Of a stretch of DNA of 17,480 nucleotides, positions 16,088 through 17,480 are shown in pieces. This DNA comes from Deltaproteobacteria bacterium (GTDB taxonomy: Bacteria > Desulfobacterota > DSM-4660 > Desulfatiglandales > HGW-15). Every line of letters begins with the position of its first letter. Position 1 is the first letter of the stretch. Under the pieces are notes generated by a model. The model searched no databases, was not told the DNA's origin, and was given only the letters and a program-made list of their open reading frames with translations. Position numbers and translations under genes: made by a program. The DNA lies in the NCBI GenBank assembly GCA_019308985.1, contig JAFDHB010000065.1:1-17480 (forward strand). The letters are read 5' to 3'.

Positions 16088-17026
16088 ATGGGAATCTACA
16101 CAGACAAGAACAAGATCTGCTCGCTTCCAGAGGCCGTCTCACATATCCGTGACGGAGATATCATCGCAATTGGAGGCAATCTATCGGCAAGGGAGCCTAT
16201 GGCCTTCATCCGGGAGATGATCCGACAGGGAAAGCAAAACCTGCATACCATCGGAGGCGCCCATGGGATCGATATAGATCTTCTGTGCGCAGGCGGTATT
16301 GTAAAAACTGTTCAGAACTCCTATGTAGGGTTCGAGGCCGACTTCGGCCTGGCTCCCAACTATCGGCGTATGGTTGAGCAGGGCGTCGTTACGCCGAAGG
16401 ACACGGATTGTGTCGCCGTGCTGACTCATCTCAGAGGCGCCGTGTTCGGCGTACCATTCATGCCCATAACCCCGGTCAGGGGCACAGACATCCTGAAGCT
16501 CAATCCCGAAATCAAGACAATGGTGTGCCCATTTACCGGGGAACAGGTCAATCTTATGCCGACCATCAAACCGGATTGCGCTGTCATTCACGCCCACAAG
16601 GCAGATCAAAAGGGTAACGTCAAGCTCTTACCGCCCTATTTCATGGATCTCCTCGTTGTAGAGGCATCAAAGAGGAGTATCGTGAGTGTGGAAGAGATCG
16701 TGAGTGAAGAAGAGATGTGCGAAATAGGGGCCACCCTGCCGTACTATGAAATCACAGCAGTGGTGGAACTTCCTTATGGTGCCCATCCCACCTCCTGTTA
16801 TCCGGACTATACCTATGACAGGGGACATATTGCCGAATACGTTAAGCTGGCCCAGCAGGGGGCCGATGCCTTCAAAGCGCGTTACTTAGATAAGTATGTC
16901 TTTGGCCCCAAGGATCATCACGATTATATTGAGCTTGTGGGCGGCTTGCAACGGCTTTCAAAGCTCAAGGATTGGAACAAAGGTAATGATATTTGGTGCA
17001 ACCTCTTATGGGCCGACGCGCTCTAA
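16088..17026 (+). CDS. Class I CoA-transferase-like subunit A (GctA/IpdA-type)
   Basis: The product has 312 aa. It contains AVSHIRDGDIIAIGGNLSAR, NLHTIGGAHGIDIDLLCAGG, SYVGFEADFGLAPNYRRMVE, AVIHAHKADQKGN and ASKRSIVSVEEIVSEEEM, the pattern of alpha subunits of glutaconate-type CoA-transferases. It pairs with the B subunit encoded 33 bp upstream, and AGGAGG (16077-16082) precedes its ATG. E83, in GFEADFG, is a conserved-looking acidic residue that could serve the active site if the B subunit lacks its own Glu; that is inference. No clear terminator follows before the island boundary at 17131. Confidence 0.85.
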   Translation: MGIYTDKNKICSLPEAVSHIRDGDIIAIGGNLSAREPMAFIREMIRQGKQNLHTIGGAHGIDIDLLCAGGIVKTVQNSYVGFEADFGLAPNYRRMVEQGVVTPKDTDCVAVLTHLRGAVFGVPFMPITPVRGTDILKLNPEIKTMVCPFTGEQVNLMPTIKPDCAVIHAHKADQKGNVKLLPPYFMDLLVVEASKRSIVSVEEIVSEEEMCEIGATLPYYEITAVVELPYGAHPTSCYPDYTYDRGHIAEYVKLAQQGADAFKARYLDKYVFGPKDHHDYIELVGGLQRLSKLKDWNKGNDIWCNLLWADAL

Positions 17027-17130
17027 AAACGGATCGCATATTTTCTGGATGCCCAATATATAATTTTTAAAGAATACTTCTTTATTGCCAATTGTGAAAA
17101 CCATTATTAGAAGTTGAAAGGATGTCGGTT

Positions 17131-17229
17131 ATGGCAATTAATCGCCTTAACAACAGACCGAGAAAAACTCTTGGATACAAAACCTCTAATGAGGTATTTT
17201 TTAAAGAAATCAGAAAACAGGCTGCATGA
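17131..17229 (+). pseudogene. IS30-family transposase, C-terminal remnant (right copy)
   Basis: The last 32 codons of an IS30-type transposase remain: an ATG, INRLNNRPRKTLGYKTSN, and a C-terminal EIRKQAA before TGA at 17227-17229. The left copy (423-521) encodes nearly the same residues in the opposite direction. Upstream of 17131 the IS30 similarity ends, so everything else of the gene has been lost. Confidence 0.85.
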
Positions 17230-17308
17230 CTTCACAGTTGCACTTGTTACTTGAATCCAGGTATTAAAATTCCGAAATAGACTGAACTTATGATTCAAAA
17301 TTAATGAT
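17131..17308 (-). repeat. Right arm of 178-bp island-bounding inverted repeat
   Basis: This is the reverse-complement match of 344-521 with 8 mismatches by eye. It covers the IS30 transposase 3' end and about 80 bp beyond its stop codon. Similarity ends at 17308, next to GAA. Confidence 0.9.
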
Positions 17309-17311
17309 GAA
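17309..17311. repeat. Candidate 3-bp target duplication (GAA), right
   Basis: GAA directly follows the right repeat arm and equals the GAA before the left arm at 341-343. Confidence 0.4.
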
Positions 17312-17336
17312 AAATTCTTTGTACCCAGGAGCTGCC

Positions 17337-17480
17337 CTAATCATATTTGGCCAGCTCATTAGCCAATTCCATGAACCAGTCAACCCTTTCCGGTGGAGCA
17401 ATGCCCGGCACCTCACAACCCGAGGCCAGAATATACCCACTGTCATCAGGTGCCACATCAAGACAATTCTTTATTGCCTG
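17337..17480 (-). CDS. UroD-family methyltransferase, C-terminal end (runs off the window)
   Basis: The visible 47 codons include DSGYILASGCEVPGIAPPER and end NELAKYD before TAG at 17337-17339. ILASGCEVP with its Cys is the last zinc-ligand region of MtaA/MtbA/CmuA-type methyltransferases. It is a different gene from the island's own copy at 4679-5716, which reads FILSGDCAVP there. Before the island inserted, it would have been followed by the MtrH-family gene on the same strand. Confidence 0.8.
   Translation of the reverse strand, partial: QAIKNCLDVAPDDSGYILASGCEVPGIAPPERVDWFMELANELAKYD

Larger units (their letters stand above)
344..17308. mobile_element. Composite-transposon-like island bounded by inverted IS30-type ends
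   Basis: The interval starts and ends with the same 178-bp sequence in inverted orientation (344-521 and 17131-17308). Both copies carry the 3' end of an IS30-family transposase gene, with that end facing outward. The three bases just outside are GAA on both sides (341-343 and 17309-17311), which fits the 2-3 bp target duplications of IS30 elements. Outside lie two same-strand methyltransferase genes that would be about 77 bp apart without the insert. Inside are about 16 kb of catabolic, transport and regulatory genes plus other IS material. Neither IS30 copy is complete, so the unit would now need transposase supplied from elsewhere. Boundaries and repeat are read directly; movement as one unit is inference. 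Confidence 0.6.

Overview
The window looks like part of an anaerobic bacterial genome, most likely a Desulfobacterota (sulfate-reducer-like) organism. The evidence is indirect: corrinoid-linked methyltransferase genes of the MtrH and UroD/MtaA type, an acetylene-hydratase-like Mo/W enzyme, TRAP carboxylate uptake, CoA-activating enzymes and several IS families. No rRNA, tRNA or CRISPR was seen, so the taxonomy is inference.

Layout. The two window edges carry pieces of one methyltransferase locus on the minus strand: the 3' end of a UroD-family methyltransferase gene (17337-17480) and the 5' part of an MtrH-family gene (1-291). Between them lies a segment of about 17 kb bounded by a 178-bp inverted repeat (344-521 and 17131-17308, about 95% identical). 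Each repeat copy carries the 3' end of an IS30-type transposase gene, and the segment is flanked by the same 3 bp, GAA. I read this as a composite-transposon-like island that landed between two operon genes which would otherwise be about 77 bp apart.

Inside the island, left to right: an IS30 remnant fused to a truncated IS1634-type transposase (344-1264), then a long minus-strand gene train. In transcription order, starting at the right, the train is: GntR/FCD regulator (14009-14689), succinyl-CoA-synthetase-like ligase beta and alpha (12797-13924, 11926-12792), TRAP binding protein (10566-11684), an inserted IS4-family element (about 9094-10545), TRAP small and large permeases (8441-8977, 7125-8444), CaiB/BaiF CoA-transferase (5807-6994), UroD-family methyltransferase (4679-5716), a dead corrinoid-protein gene (3921-4599) and a DMSO-reductase-superfamily Mo/W enzyme (1512-3812). 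Divergent from the regulator, on the plus strand, is a two-gene operon for a class I CoA-transferase-like protein, subunits B then A (15203-16054, 16088-17026).

How the genes may work together (inference). The TRAP system imports a carboxylate. The ADP-forming acyl-CoA ligase and/or the CaiB transferase converts it to a CoA thioester. The Mo/W enzyme and the CoA-transferase-like pair process the thioester. Three proteins carry substitutions that argue against their textbook functions: the CoA-transferase B subunit has Trp where the catalytic Glu should be (as in hydrolases of the IpdAB type), the Mo/W enzyme has Lys where acetylene hydratase has its catalytic Asp, and the ligase has altered substrate-side loops. 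The corrinoid gene has a frameshift and two stop codons, so the methyl-transfer branch inside the island is probably broken or uses a corrinoid protein encoded elsewhere. Palindromes at both divergent promoters suggest the GntR protein controls itself and the CoA-transferase-like operon.
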